A stretch of 64,000 nt of DNA. Origin: Agelas oroides. Lineage: Eukaryota; Porifera; Demospongiae; Agelasida; Agelasidae. Location: NCBI GenBank assembly GCA_949130485.1, contig OX422201.1:5511627-5575626 (forward strand), in the 5' to 3' direction. The notes below the pieces were generated by a model that was not told the origin of the DNA, did not search any database, and saw only the letters and a list, made by a program, of their open reading frames with translations. The translations under genes were made by a program, and so were the position numbers. Positions 22,930-35,435 of this stretch are shown in pieces; the first letter of the stretch is position 1, and each line of letters starts with the position of its first letter.

Positions 22930-25900
22930 ATGTCAGAAATAAAAAGTGGCTACGTGCATAAATGTGGTAAGTTTTGAGTAAGATACTTACACTAGTAGCA
23001 CTTAGCGACAGTTGTCAAATGCGTCGATAAGATAATAGATAACTCGTGTAATGATCCGATAATGGCCGGGTGTGCCATACAGCAGTTTGTTCTATCTTCC
23101 AGTATGGCTGATCATGGCAATTACATTGCTGATAGCCCATGAAAAGGCAAAGTCTGCGGCTCGACATCTATAAGATTTTCCGTTTCATTATCAAAACACA
23201 AGAAATTGATGTTTGTTGAGTTAACTAAAAGCTCAAAACTGAATGTCTTTTTTTACAAAAACATTAGGATAAACTAGTCAACCAAAACCATGTACATTTA
23301 TACTAATCTGACTACACCAAGATAAGGTGATAAAAAAATTGTTTTTTCCTGACAAGTCAGTGGACCAAGGAAATATGAAGATTTTTGGTTTAAATGCTTT
23401 TTCATCACAGGCAAATCTGTCAAGAGCTGGAAGAGGCGGTGGTTTGTGCTCAAGGCCAATGGTTACCTGTACTACTATGAAAACTCGACCTGCAAGAATG
23501 AGAAAGGGAAGATAGATCTTATCGAGGCCAAAACAATTGCCCCTTGGCTAGAGGTACCCTCTGCCGATAAGATTCCTACGGGCTACTCTGCCAGAAATTC
23601 ATTTGCCATTGTCACCAAGGAGAGGACTTATACCTGTGCCTGTGAGAATGATGGAGACAGCACGTAAGTGACATGCGGTTATATGTGATAGGCCCTGGGA
23701 AATTTTGTTTGTACTTGAGCGCTGTTCTAGGGTTAAGGGTCATACACAGATTAAGCATCAGGCTGAAACTTGAACCATCTTGAGAAACACCATCTAAATG
23801 TACAAGTTTGAGTAAAAATTGAGGTGGATTAGGGATTTTAAATGCACCATATCGAAAAAGGAAACTACCCCAAGGCCTGAAAAGCTAGATAGCTATGATG
23901 TAATAATCACACTTTAGCCCACTTGACTGTGCAGAATAAGGGCAGAGCCTATTGCAAATGTACATGCAGTCATACTCTGTGACCATAAGTCTCTACTACT
24001 CTACCTCCCGTACACACAATCATACCAAGCAAGAGCGCATAAGAACAGGCGGCTAAAGTAAGAGCATGTAACTCCGTAAAATTTGAAACTGGTTGGAATT
24101 TACCACCAGTACTAAAAATAGTAACACGTACTGTTATAAACTCTTGGTACTGGGCATGACATAAGCTGTTGTTGCTAAACATGTGACCGGTTGTTCTATT
24201 TTTAGTATGGTTCAATAATTTTGACTGGAATACAGGCTTCTATTGGAGTTACACACTCTTACTCAAGCCGCCCATTCTTATGCACTCTTATACAAAGGTA
24301 CATATGAATAACATCAGGCATTTGACTGTCTTTCTTGCATGAGATAGCAGTCCCCTTCTCCTAGCCATCCCGGCACAGTTAATGAGGCGCCGAAATGCAT
24401 CCCACACAGTGGGTGACTTTGTATAACATCTAGGCCTGCTTTTTTCAAGATGTACGTACACCTCTGCACACATGATGATGTCATGTACTTACATGTACCT
24501 ACTATACATGTACATATAGACACACACCTGCACATATACATGTACATATGTTTTAGCCAAGGGATATAATCTACATCATGATCTTTCCACAACCAAGACC
24601 GCAGAGTGCTTATCAACATGGCCATCATACCACTCGCTTTGTGTTTTAAGTTGCAAACTGATGAGTAGTAACTGCATTGGAATCTCTTGGATCATTCCAG
24701 TCTCCATAAATGGCCGGACATACCTTCTTGTTCCTTGTGATTGTATTGGCTTGTCTCACTTGATATCAAATTTGTTGACTCCCCCCTCCATTCCAGTCTC
24801 TAAGTATCAAAACAGTCATACATAGTACACAAGACGCTTGCTACACTAGTTTACAAAGATACTACCATACTGCATGTAACGATATTATACATATAAATTG
24901 CTGTCAACAGAAAACTAGTGTCTTGTTTATTAACTAAATTTGTTTTTAACTGAATATTACATACTCAAGCAGAGCCCCACCTGAAGGTGTTCAGGTATTG
25001 TCTACAGGCAGTGAATGAAATTGCCTCCTCATGGTTCCAATTACTTTGGATTCTCTTTATTTAAACTTACCATATTGGGGGAGTATGACTGTTGGTGTCA
25101 GTTTGAAGTCATACATGTATGAATAGCATTCCCAATAAATTTAGGTTTGGGACTCTTCCTAGACAAAGGCATCTGTATAACAGGTACATGTGCATGCACA
25201 CACACACGCGCACGCACGCAAACACACACGCACACACACATACACACACACACAAACACACACGCACACACACACATACACACACCCGCACACACACGCA
25301 CACAAACACACACACACGCACACACACACACACATACACACACACGCATACACACACATGCAAACACACACACACATACACACATACACACACACACACA
25401 CATCCACAGGAGCTGGATAAATACAATCCACAAGGTAAGGGGAATCAACTTGGGTGATTGTGAGCAGCAGTATCCCGCTCCAACATACCCAAAGGACGAG
25501 CCCAAAGAACCATTCCTAGAAGCTCCTCCCCTCATCCCCCCACCCATGGACCATCCACCCCCCTATACCCCAGCATCCGCTCCCCCTCCTGGCCCTAAAC
25601 AGATGCCAACCCCAGAACAATACGGAGGAATTGCTCCAGTACTAACACCCCCTCCTCCCCCTCCCCACTACTCACCACAGCCGCCACCAAAGTTTGCTGG
25701 CCCTCCTCCAGCGGCAGGCCCAGGGTACACACAGAGCTATCCCATGGGTGCCCCTCCACCAAAGGTGCAGACCCTACCAAGGCCGCCCCCACCACAACAA
25801 CTACCACCACGGTCCAACACAGTGTCTCAGTACCCTCCGCAGCCATACCCCCCACCGCGCCCACAGTACATACCACCACAGCCGCAGTATGCACCAAGGC

Positions 25901-26184
25901 CACAGTATCCACCGCAACCACAGTACTCACCACGGCCACAGTATCCGCCGCAACCACAGTACCCGCCAAGGCCACAGTATCCACCACAACCACAGTACCG
26001 TCCCCCACCAGCACCCTATCAGGCACCGCCACCGCGACCATATTATGCCCCACCGCGACCATATTATGCCCCACCACCACAGCCGTATTATCCCCCACAG
26101 AGGCCAGTTGTACAGCAACAGCAGCAGACAACCGTCACCGTTGTGAACATTGGAGCACCACAGCGTTATGTCGTACGACGATAG
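22930..26184 (+). CDS. PH-domain protein with proline/tyrosine-rich tail
   Basis: Three exons, 22930-22966, 23411-23663 and 25410-26184, join in phase to 354 residues. Residues about 4-108 form a pleckstrin-homology domain: SGYVHKCGKSVKSWKRRWFV, ANGYLYYYEN, KGKIDLIEA and the closing helix SWINTIHK. The Trp of the final helix is present. The tail is about 240 residues of Pro, Gln and Tyr, with PPPYTP (a WW-domain ligand of PPxY type), proline runs, and six or more units of the type PQYPPQPQY or RPQY, then PYYAPP repeats. The layout recalls evectin/PLEKHB proteins (PH then PPPYT), but the C-terminal membrane segment of that family is absent. Likely a membrane-phosphoinositide-binding scaffold; this is inferred. 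A 33-base in-frame segment at about 25435-25467 could be an optional mini-intron. The last exon follows a 200-bp CA repeat. Confidence 0.82.
24031..24289. mobile_element. Mutator-type MITE, copy 1
   Basis: About 259 bp with long inverted ends: AAGAGCGCATAAGAAC at the left and its near-complement TTCTTATGCACTCTT at the right. The interior TACTAAAAATAGTAACACGT also has an inverted partner. The flanks ATACCAAGC and ATACAAAGG match at 7 of 9 positions, consistent with an aged 9-bp target duplication. A second copy lies at 57085-57321. It sits in an intron of the PH-domain gene. Confidence 0.75.
25195..25405. repeat. (CA)n microsatellite at a 3' splice site
   Basis: About 210 bases of CA repeat with CGCA and CAAA variants run to within four bases of the CCACAG acceptor of the last exon of the PH-domain gene. 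Long THTH or CVCV open frames through it are artefacts. Confidence 0.97.
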
Positions 26185-27544
26185 AGGTGCAATGAAACTG
26201 TAGACCTGTATAGAGGTCAATTATCATTGTCCACATGTTTTGTCACCCTGTGCAAATTTGCATTTTGTCTCCCTAGTTAGTACACTTAATGATTGTATGT
26301 TGCAGTGGCACCAAGTGCTTGTTTTTTTTTGTTTTTTTTTTGGTACACTAGCACTATCATCCAGTTCAAAGTGTTATCCTGGCTCACTATACATGTATGT
26401 GGCAGTTAATTAATACTGTGTTGAAACTTCTTTGACTGCATGAAAAACAATTCTTACGTTTACGTCTAAGACATCAACATCAACACAGGGTTCTGCTCCA
26501 GCTGTATTTCATAACCTCACTCGGCATTTAGTGCGCATTTCACGATGTCATACTCATCAGCAAATGCTGTATGAAGTGTGGGAAGTTTGGGAACAAGACT
26601 ATAGTGTTGTCCCCCATCTCCCTCCTTCCCACACAATATGCCCATCTTGACAAGTTTGACCCCAATAGCAAATCTTTGATAAATGTGGCAGTGGTGAGTG
26701 TTAGTGAATTGATTGGCTAGTGAACCTGACTGTTTAACAAGAGAATTGAGTTTGACAGTGAAGGCCAAACAGTCAATGACCTCTGGTGGTAATACTGTGG
26801 GCAAACTGATTAATGAATATGCTGTGTGGTGCCGAGTGAGGTCACTGAAGTTAAGTAGATTCATCCTGGCATCAAAATTACTGCCTGCATCACTATCACT
26901 GTGTGGGTGAGTGTGAGCAAGGTGTATGGTGTACTAGTGTAATATACCACTACCTTAACCTTGTTCCCAGGCTCTCCCCTTGACAATTTCATCTCAGCAA
27001 TAGCCTCATTCCCTACAATTGTCCAATTTTTGCTGAAACTGAAGGTGAATAAAACATGGCAGAGATCAGGCTATTACTCATCACTAGGCAAGTGAAGCCT
27101 ATAAGGTTTCTGTTTGTGCTGATAGTTAACATCACACAAATATACAGGCTTGCCACCCATACAGTGTACCACTGTCGCTTACACTGCCAAAGGCAACCAT
27201 GCATTTCCATATCAACATATTTTGCTTTGGGGTCAGAGGTTAGTAATACCTTGTAACATGAGCACAACATCCTATTCAGATTTCATTTTTGAAGACAGAG
27301 CGGGGGAAATTCTGGGCATAGTTTGCCACAATTAAGGTCTATAGCCTCATTCCCAGCTTGACATGATCCTAGCTTTCATTACGTGAAGTGATGAAGGTGG
27401 GTCAGAAGAAGGGTAGCCAAGGTCTATTGTGTTATAGTACAAATGTAAGTTACCAAAATTAAAAAAAAAAAGCTAATCTGTAAAAATTTTCCCCCTAAAT
27501 AAACAAACAAACAAACAAACAAACAAACAGTGTGAACATTTCTG
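26185..27544. other. Convergent intergenic region, PH-domain gene / EXO5
   Basis: No coding exon or RNA gene was recognised. It holds T-rich 3' flanking sequence of the PH-domain gene (26320-26342), several fragments of the TAGCCTCATTCCC repeat (near 26955, 27003 and 27344) and a (CAAA)n run at about 27500-27530. Confidence 0.6.
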
Positions 27545-29512
27545 CTAATTGATTGTACTTCTTGCAACTGGAGACTGTTCCAGTTGTTTTTGCATCCTCC
27601 AGACACAAATATCTCGGAACTGGCAACTGTCACACTTCCAGGTTTGCTCAATATCAACTCCTCTTGCCAGCCTCCTACCTAACCAGAAACTAAAACAGGT
27701 ATCAAGTTCTGCTTTCATCCAGTGTTCATTGTACTCGACTGTCTCAACACCTATCACTTCCCCAGTCGCTTGATGTTCATACTGAACAACCAATGTGCTC
27801 ACAAGTGGAAGGCCCAGACCAGCTATGAGCTTTCCAATGCCCTCAGCTACTTCTCCAAACAAGACCTCTTTACCATTGTCACCGATCAACAAACTCTGCA
27901 GTCCACATTGACGTATGTGTTCTATAGGACCAGCAGTAAGAGGAGTACTAAAGACAAGCTTTGCGTGCTGAGAGAGAAGGCTCATTTGTGTGGCTCCACA
28001 CAGTAAAAAATCCAACATGCACTTGTACAACATCAGCTGCAAGGAGTGCCCTCTCTTCTGCTCAGGGCTGGGGAAAGAATTTGACTTGCGAGTCTTGTAG
28101 TCAAGAAGAATCAGTTCCCGACTCTCTGGAGAATACTGGAGCTGATCTATAACCCCACTGATTAGGATCCCCATCCCAAATGGATCTCCAAAGACAGCAA
28201 TCTCTCTTTCCAGCCCTCCTGACATTATTGATGCCAGCTGAACGTATGAATCAATGAGCTGGACTGCCCATCTGTCTTCCTTAGTGATCTTCTCAACCAT
28301 CACCCTTTCGTGTACCTCGAGCTCTAAGGAAAGAGAAAAGTGACCTCGTGAGATAATTTTGTGAGTGGATAGGTTCACTACTGGTAACCTGCTCATGGGT
28401 GCATACATAACATACATACTGCCTTGGCTGAAGATACAATGCAAAACGAGCAACAACCGGGAGTCCCCTGACTGCCAGGTCATAAACTGAAGCATTTAGG
28501 TAGATTGTGAAGGCTGGTGATTGCCTGGTGGTCATAAGTCATTGGTCAGAGAACTGGCAGCTTTAAGCCATGGGTTTGATTCTCAGCAACTGCCAGTTTT
28601 ATTTAATGTTGTCACTTTATAAAATCTAACCTTTCTTCAGGTGTATTGTGGCACCTTGCTTCATCTCAGCTGTCTTCAGCTGAACAGGGCGGCCCTGCTG
28701 GGTCATTTTGCTCCATCCCGCAGTATGCTTCATGTGTCGGTATAAGTGCTTGTATTCCACCTGCACCTCACACCAAAGACCTGAAACAATGTCTGTCACA
28801 GTCATCACAGTCTGCCCCCTTCGAAATAACTTCAGGGGAACATATTTGCCATCACTCTTCTCGGTGGCCAACCTCTGTCGAACATCATCAAGCTCTAAAC
28901 AGGATTGAGAAAGGAGTCATAGAAGAGTGGAAGGAGGAACCTAGTGTCATACCTAGACCTTCCACTGTTTGCAGAAAGAGAAAGTGTCTGGTAAGGCTGC
29001 AACTGACAAATTGCTGCTAAGAAAAATGGTTAGGTAATAAGATGCTGACATCCGCTATAAAGAGAGTCTGGCCCATGAGACTATATTAACATGTTGTGAT
29101 ATGTTTTCATGACAACAGTTGCAATCTGTGAAGAGTACAGATCTGATTGGTCACAGCAACTCTGCTGTGGCAACAAATCAATGGTGCGGTGTGACCAGTC
29201 TTCTGAAAAGGGTGTGACTTGTGAGGCAAATCAAAAACACAAATTGCAAGGCCGAAAACCGTAGTAACCATCCCCACAGCGGATATAAATCAGCCGTTTA
29301 GTCCTCATTCCTTGGCCTAGCTTACCAATCTGCAGAGTAGCCTGCTGTGTGGCAGTGTCTAGAAAGGCAAATTCCTCTGGTTCAACTTGCTCGACATCAA
29401 CATCAGACTGAAGCGAGGTGTCCAGCTGGGAGGTGCGTGGGCTCTCTCCGTGCATCTGCTTCTCAGCAGTGGCATCTCCATCGTTCAGAGCTAGAGGATC
29501 CTCGCTCTCCAT
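27545..29512 (-). CDS. EXO5: Exonuclease V (iron-sulfur nuclease)
   Basis: Single-strand DNA exonuclease of the DEM1/EXO5 family that resects and repairs damaged ends in nucleus or mitochondria. Three exons, 29326-29512, 28631-28894 and 27545-28323, join in phase to 409 residues (human about 373). The nuclease core of the PD-(D/E)XK type shows as GVIDQL and LILLDYKTRK, followed by GHSLQLMLYK. The [4Fe-4S] ligands are seen as Cys104 (GLWCEV) and the C-terminal cluster Cys381, Cys384 and Cys390 in WKCDSCQFRDIC. The family motif VTDIVSGLWCEVQVEYK and the junction GATIHLKKELEVHERV are clear. The first 60 residues are acidic and variable. Its ATG is only 57 bp from the divergent ATG of the LIAT1-like gene. 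Confidence 0.93.
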
Positions 29513-29569
29513 AGCTTTGAAAAGAAGCGCCAATAGTATACGGATTCAGTGGGCGGGGCCAAGGCAGGT
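29513..29569. promoter_or_regulatory. 57-bp bidirectional start region, EXO5 / LIAT1-like
   Basis: The two divergent start codons are 57 bp apart. The interval contains GTGGGCGGGGCC, a GC-box-like word. Transcription must start inside this interval or inside the opposite gene, so the two promoters probably overlap. Confidence 0.55.
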
Positions 29570-30764
29570 ATGGAGGAGGAGAAGGTGCCAACGAACGTTT
29601 CGACAAAAGAAAGCCAGCAAGGAATGGGGACTGTCGCTGGTAAGAAGAGAAAGAAGAAGAAAAAGAAAAAACAAGAGAAGGAAGTTGTAATGAAGGAAGA
29701 GGAGAAGAGGGGGGCTCCCATAAATACAGCTGCAGGTAAGTTATAAACAAAATATCTAACAGTGATTCAGTCAGAATACTGTCTGCAAACGCTGAAATTT
29801 GTACCTACCCTCTCTACAGGGAGCCAGAAGGGCAACCCGATCACTAAACCATATATGGTACTACCTGGCTCCACCCCCAGAGACATGGGGCCCAAGCCCT
29901 CCGCTGGTTTTGCTGACAGTAACACGAGACTCATGGAGGATAGATGCTACAGCAGCAGCAGTAGTGTTGAAAACATCAAGCCCAGCAGAAAGATTGGACG
30001 GTAAAGCCATTGCAATTTTTCTCACACCGTAATTATAGTTTTTAGTCTCGTGCCCATACCCCACCCTCTCACAAGGAAAGGGTCTGGTGACCATTGAGCA
30101 CTTTTCTTGGTTGTGCTGAGTCAGCAGTCTCTATTCTGAACACACTATGTCATACAAGACAATAAAATAGTACTATCATGAGAGTGTAATCATTCAAAAA
30201 TCAAGATTGCTAACTCGGCACAACCAAGGAAGTGCCAGCCATTTTGGTATTCAGACCTGACCCTCCATGGTTCACTCAACTAACTTCTTTTCAACATGCA
30301 GGTTTGACTGTTGTTCATCTGATGCCATGAGCATAGATCACACGAGCAGTTCAGCAGCTATGGAAGCCAGCAGTGCCAGCCAAAGTGGCTCCCCCTTTCC
30401 TTCCAGCATGCTCCTCCCTGGACCTACAACTGTCACGAAACATCCTGACGTACCTCCCAATTGCTCCAATTTATCAGTTACTACTAACACCAGCAGTATC
30501 AGTTACAGTGCACACACTTCACAGTCTTTAGTAGAGCAGTCGAGTGGCTGCATCTCAAATGATCCTTCTCTGTCTTCCATGGAGAGCTTGCGGTGGGAAC
30601 AGCAATACTCAGACGAAGAGAAAGAGAAGGAGAGAATCGAGGTGTACAAGGCCAACCGTAGGAAGAGGTATGAGAATGCTCTCAAAGAGAGAAGGAACCA
30701 GATTGATCTGACAAGGCAGCCATACTACACTGTGGAGGAGGAATCAGCAGAACCGGTGTCATAA
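29570..30764 (+). CDS. LIAT1-like protein (poly-lysine and NRRKRY motif)
   Basis: Three exons, 29570-29735, 29820-30000 and 30302-30764, join in phase to 269 residues. Near residues 24-37 is a lysine tract ([14 protein letters not shown]). The middle is Ser/Thr/Pro-rich and disordered. The C-terminal part has [20 protein letters not shown] followed by [18 protein letters not shown]. The pair of features, a poly-Lys region and a SLRWE...YK-NRRKRY block, fits LIAT1 (ligand of the arginyltransferase ATE1), whose poly-Lys region in mammals is hydroxylated by JMJD6 and drives nucleolar targeting. The assignment rests on motif memory and is moderate. Transcription diverges from EXO5, and the gene converges on the DUF4291 gene 364 bp downstream. 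Confidence 0.6.
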
Positions 30765-31128
30765 CAGACCCTTGTAAAAAAAACAGTCCACCATTCTCAG
30801 TCAAGTTTAGTCTCAATGGCATAAACTGTGGCCTCTTTCCCAGGTCTGCCCCCAATTTCTTTTTGGTAACATCATGAAGTATGATCTACACATTATAGAA
30901 TGAGTTTGCATTCTAATGACATCATAACTTGATTACACACAAAATACTATAGCCCACCATGATGCAATGTATCTGACTGAGTATGCAATATGTCTGCCAA
31001 ATATTTTGTCCTGGCTTCTCCAAATAACACAAATAAACAGGTTTCCACTGTGACTGTGTATATACACTCAAGGCTATATAGAGAGGTCTCCCAAAGCTTC
31101 TTGCTGTTGGCTGATTTCTAAGAACATG

Positions 31129-33409
31129 TTACTCTGGAGCAAGTCTAATTTGACTGGCAGTTGCTTGATCTGTGACAGGGTAAACACGTTCCTCGGCAAC
31201 CAACAATGTATCTAGCTGGTTGGCCTGGACGAATGCATGTTGCTGGTGAACAAAGTCTGTGATATCTCTGATCTCCACTATCCACTCTGTCCCGTACTTG
31301 TGAAGAATCTGTGAGCAGCAACATAATGTAATAGCATTCATGCAGCTGTGTCAACAGTAAGATGTGAAGTCACTGCACATACAACAGTAGCCTTGTTCTC
31401 TGCCAGGCCTTCACCTTCTAGATCTCCAGTCTCAAGGGGTAGTCACTTACATGTCGCCTGTTGAAGCGTTTGCAACCACAATCAAAATGTCTGATCTGCA
31501 AAAAGTGTGCTTGATCGCTTGATTTTCATGGGTCAAAGGTCTAAATGCAGCTGCGCGTTCTTAATCTGTTGATTTTAGTAGCTCGGAGGCCACCTTGATC
31601 CCTTGATCACCCCCCAAAAAAGGGCTTTGATTGCTTGATTCAATTTTGATCCTGGACGCAAACACTTCTACACAGGACATATAAGTGACTACTCCTTGAG
31701 TCTTGATATTAAAATGTTGTAACCAAAGATTGGCGGTGAAGTATTTGCACACTATAGCTATAAGGACAGGCAAACTGAAGACCAGCTTATATGTAGCTGA
31801 TGTAACAGTCCTGTCTAAAGAACATTTCTGAATCTGAATCTGAAACTAGATTTATTGTTTGCATCAGCGCCCACTTCCTCTGAGACTTGCCACCTCAACT
31901 GTCATTATCACCTTCCAAGCAGTGACACGCCCACTTTTAACGGCCATAGTGCCGTACATTTGCCAAGTGTATATAGCATTTGCTAGTAATGAATAATGAC
32001 CGCCCACCCGCATGCAAATCGAGTAAGTGGCTGATGCGAAACAATAATTCTAGTTTGCCTGGCCTAAATGAACAAAGACTGAATTAATGAAAGTGGAGGC
32101 GGTAAAAGCATGGAGCAAGGCTACAATAACAGTGGATGGTTAATTTTGATGTAGATATGAAATTCATCTCAGAGTCTATGGTTTCATTATGCAATTTAGA
32201 TATTGTATTCTCATGCAGCAGGATCATGTGCATATTTCTCTTTGGAAAGTGAAATGAATCGGTGAGGCTGCTCCACTAACCTCATCTCTCAGCCCCAGCT
32301 GTATTGCTCTTCTCTTGTGAGGTGCTCCAGAGGGGGTGTGGTCAGGGTCCCACTGCAGTCGGACTTGAGACTTCTGCTTCAGATCTTTCTCTTTCTCATC
32401 CTGACCAGTGAGTGCTGTGGAGAGGATGTGATTGAATCCTTCCCTAGTGATCCTCACAGCCAATACCCTCTCCTGGCCAGGCTTAGTGGCCCAGCCACTG
32501 CGATACATCATCCAAAGGAAATTGGTCTTGATCCATGACATCCTTGAGTAGGAAAACTTGGCCCCACCAAACCTGCACAAAACCAGTGAGCATGGTAGTG
32601 CTTTTGGGGCATCTATATATGCTGTCGAAATAACATTATTGTGACAGGAGGAAGGAGGGTACGTAGACTGTGGGATGTTATAGTGAGCAAACACTAGAAC
32701 AGTTAAAAAAAATGGTGGTTATACATGACGTTATGGGGGTCAGGATGTTGAAAATGCTAGATAAATGCTTCGTCAGCCTTTTCTATGGACTGGACCATGT
32801 CTCATCAGCACAGTACAATGCTTCTGAACCCCCTCCTCTCCCTTTTCTCAATCATTGACTTGATATGCAAAGTGGGACCACTCTTAGTATAATAGCCAAG
32901 CAAATTCTGTTAAGATCGAAAACCAATGATGGGGGGGGGGGGGGGGGTTAATATAACAATCATAGATAATATACCCTAGGGTAGGGTATATTATCTATGG
33001 TCATATATAACTCCACAACGCCCTTTATTATTTTGGGTGAGATGCCCCCTTGAGGGTGTGGCCTGCGAGACTAAACAAGGCAGCCTAGTCTCGCAGACTA
33101 GGCTGCCTTGTTTAGTCTCGCAGGCCAGACCCTTTCCGTTCCACAGCGCCGAGTATCGGTATGCGGCACCACTCTGACAGTGCATGTGACCCTAACACAC
33201 TTTTGATGTTTCACAGCGTAGTCAGCAATCTCGGGGCAGTATGCCTGGTAGACGACAACAGTATCGTCATCATACTGTGCCAGAACGTGTCGCCCCTCCT
33301 TGGGCCAAACAGTGTTCTCCTGATCACTGTAGGACTGAACCCGCCACACTCTCGTAGGAGCTGAGGCCATCATTGAGCTCCGCAAGTAAAGTATTCTCCC
33401 CAAAAGCAT
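31129..33409 (-). CDS. DUF4291 family protein
   Basis: Four exons, 33201-33409, 32281-32572, 31451-31495 and 31129-31308, join in phase to 241 residues from the first ATG (33407-33409); an alternative ATG pair at 33371-33373 and 33368-33370 would shorten it. DUF4291 signatures are YDDDTVVVYQAYCPEIADYA, SRMSWIKTNFLWMMYRSGW, KPGQERVLAVRITREGF, LQWDPDH, RRAIQLGLRDE and EWIVEIRDITDFV. The biochemical role of the family is unknown. The 45-base third exon encodes a small Cys/His/Arg-rich piece (HFDCGCKRFNRRH) in a region where the rest of the family is variable. Introns hold a poly-G run and two perfect palindromes. Divergent from sedoheptulokinase, with 106 bp between ATGs. Confidence 0.85.
32931..32947. 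repeat. Poly-G run
   Basis: Seventeen consecutive G in an intron of the DUF4291 gene (poly-C in its transcript). Length in the real genome may differ because such runs are hard to sequence. Confidence 0.9.
32961..32999. repeat. Perfect inverted repeat, 18-bp arms and 3-base loop
   Basis: CATAGATAATATACCCTA, loop GGG, then the exact complement TAGGGTATATTATCTATG. A related single arm (ATAGGGTATATTATCTATG) appears at 34506-34524 in the neighbouring gene, so this is part of an interspersed palindromic repeat. Confidence 0.9.
33061..33125. repeat. Perfect inverted repeat, 30-bp arms and 5-base loop
   Basis: The left arm at 33061-33090 starts GCCTGCGAGACTAAAC and ends CCTAGTC; the loop is TCGCA; the right arm at 33096-33125 is its exact complement. 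It lies in intron 1 of the DUF4291 gene. A perfect 30-bp palindrome implies very recent formation or active maintenance. Confidence 0.93.
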
Positions 33410-33515
33410 ACGAATAGTCTAAGCAGGCAGTTTACTCAATCGGGCTAGCCCCGCCTACTACAACCACGCAGAATCAGCTGGCAACCTCTGTAGTATACGG
33501 ACGACCGCAATCAAC

Positions 33516-35371
33516 ATGGCTTCCTGCGATAATGTTGGCGAGTGTGATGGCTATTTGCTGGGGATCGACGTGGGAACGAGCACCGTTAAGGTGGTGTTAG
33601 TGAGCAAGGTACACCTTCGTGTTGTTCAGGAGCAGTGTAAATCACTGGGTAGTCACCTCAGGGTTCAGATTGCGGACGCTTGCGAACGATCCGTGGACGA
33701 AATTTTCTCCTGCGTGGAGGACTGTATCAGTAGCTTCAGTCCGGATTTGCTGAAGCGTGTTTTCAGTATCGGAGTGTGCGGCCAGATGCACGGATGTGTG
33801 CTGTGGAAAAGTACTGGCGTGTTCTTTCGCGACGGATGCCTGCATTACGAGCAACAAGCTTGCAGCAGTTTTGTAACATGGCAGGACGGTCGTTGTACTA
33901 CAGATTTTCTGTCCTCGCTTCCCCTCACTCGTTTACCCATCCGCATCAGCGCGGGATACGGGTGTGCGACTCTTGCGTGGCTGCAGAGGTTTCAGCGGGA
34001 GATTGCAAGAAAGTTTGACAGAGCTGGTACTATTATGGATTTGCTGGTTTGTGCGCTCTGTGGGGATCCAGCAAATGTGGTTATGTCTGCACAGAATGCA
34101 GCCAGCTGGGGTTACTTTGACATTGACAAGATGGCATGGGAAAAGGATTTGTAAGTGCAGCTATGTAAAGGGGTGGGGCTATATAGCACTTACGGTTTCG
34201 CTTGTGGTTTTTGCAGGCTAGAAAGAGCTGAATTTCCAGTCCAGTTACTACCAAAGGTGATGCATGCTCCTTGCATTGCTGGTGCCCTCCATGGCAACTG
34301 GTATGGTGTCCCAGAGGGTACACCTCTGGGGATTGCCATGGGTGACCTCCAGTGCTCTATACTTGCAGCACATCCAACATGCACTGATGCAGGTATAATG
34401 TAGCCTCGTATATACCCAGGAGCCTGCTGGGTACTAGGCTAGCTATATAATGTCAGTATGCTGTAAAAACGCATTAGTGAACCACATCTCTGTGTTAAAA
34501 TTACCATAGGGTATATTATCTATGAAATTGAAGGCCTTTTAGGACAAGGAATCAGCTGTAATTTGGGCGCATCAAATTAAAAAAAATGATTATTAACCTA
34601 ATTAGCTGTGTGTTAATATTTTCTCATTTACATGCTTTACCTGTACACTTTGACTTAGAGTGTAACCAGACTCTTTCTGCTCTGGTTCACAGTGTTAAAC
34701 ATTGGCAGTGCTAGCCAACTGGCTGTCATCAAACCAGCTACAAAGCTAGTAACACCTCTGCAATCAGTAACGGAAGTCCCTTACTTCAGTGGCAATAACA
34801 TCCTTGTTGCTGCTGCACTGGGTGGTGGCAAAGTGATTGCAACATTCGTCAGCATGTTGAAGGAATGGCTGGAGTTACTTGGAGTACAGCGTGGTGATTC
34901 TGAACTCTATAAAACACTTATGACTGCTGCTAAAGACAAGATGGATACTACATTACAGGTTGTACCTACTCTGTGGGGTGAGAGGCACAGACCAGACAGC
35001 AAAGGAAGTGTTCACAACATTGGGACGGATAACTTGACCCTAGGTGACGTCAGCAGTGCCATGTTCAGAGGTATCATTGAAAATCTCAGAAGAATGATGC
35101 CCAGGGAAATCTTCCAGGAACACCAAGTAAGATGTCTTGATAAGGCTAACTCACTCATGCTGTGTAAGTAATTACTCACGTAGTAACATATACACTTACA
35201 CAAATACACACATACCAGATCCAGAGAATTCTTGGCAGTGGCTACACTTTGCAGAGGAATACAGTACTCCAGCAACACACCGAAAAGGTCTTTGGGTTGC
35301 CCCTGGTTATTAAGGAAGGGATTGATTCACCCCTTGGTGCAGCTGTGGCAGTTGAACATCTTCAACAGTAA
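33516..35371 (+). CDS. SHPK: Sedoheptulokinase
   Basis: Phosphorylates sedoheptulose to sedoheptulose 7-phosphate, feeding the non-oxidative pentose phosphate pathway in the cytosol. Four exons, 33516-34150, 34217-34392, 34693-35126 and 35219-35371, join in phase to 465 residues (human 478). FGGY-kinase marks are GIDVGTSTVKVV near the N-terminus (phosphate loop), GVCGQMHGCVLW, VTWQDGR, QNAASWGYF, the catalytic MGDLQCS, NIGSASQLAV, LGGGKVIATF, TLWGERHRPD and a C-terminal GAAVAVEHL. The terminal stop lies 64 bp from the stop of mevalonate kinase, so the two 3' ends are nearly in contact. Confidence 0.94.
34401..34441. repeat. Short hairpin repeat, TAGCCTC family
   Basis: TAGCCTCGTATATACCCAGG at one end and CTGGGTACTAGGCTA at the other form a hairpin. 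It lies in SHPK intron 2. Confidence 0.7.
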
Positions 35372-35435
35372 TGTTACAATTTCACTCTAACATTCAATCC
35401 AATTTATCATTGAATATATGACTGATTGTATGAAA

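Noticed and set aside
25098-25547. Cys/Val- and Thr/His-repeat open frames over the CA tract
   Set aside because: Dinucleotide-repeat artefact; only the downstream part from 25410 is coding, as the last exon of the PH-domain gene.
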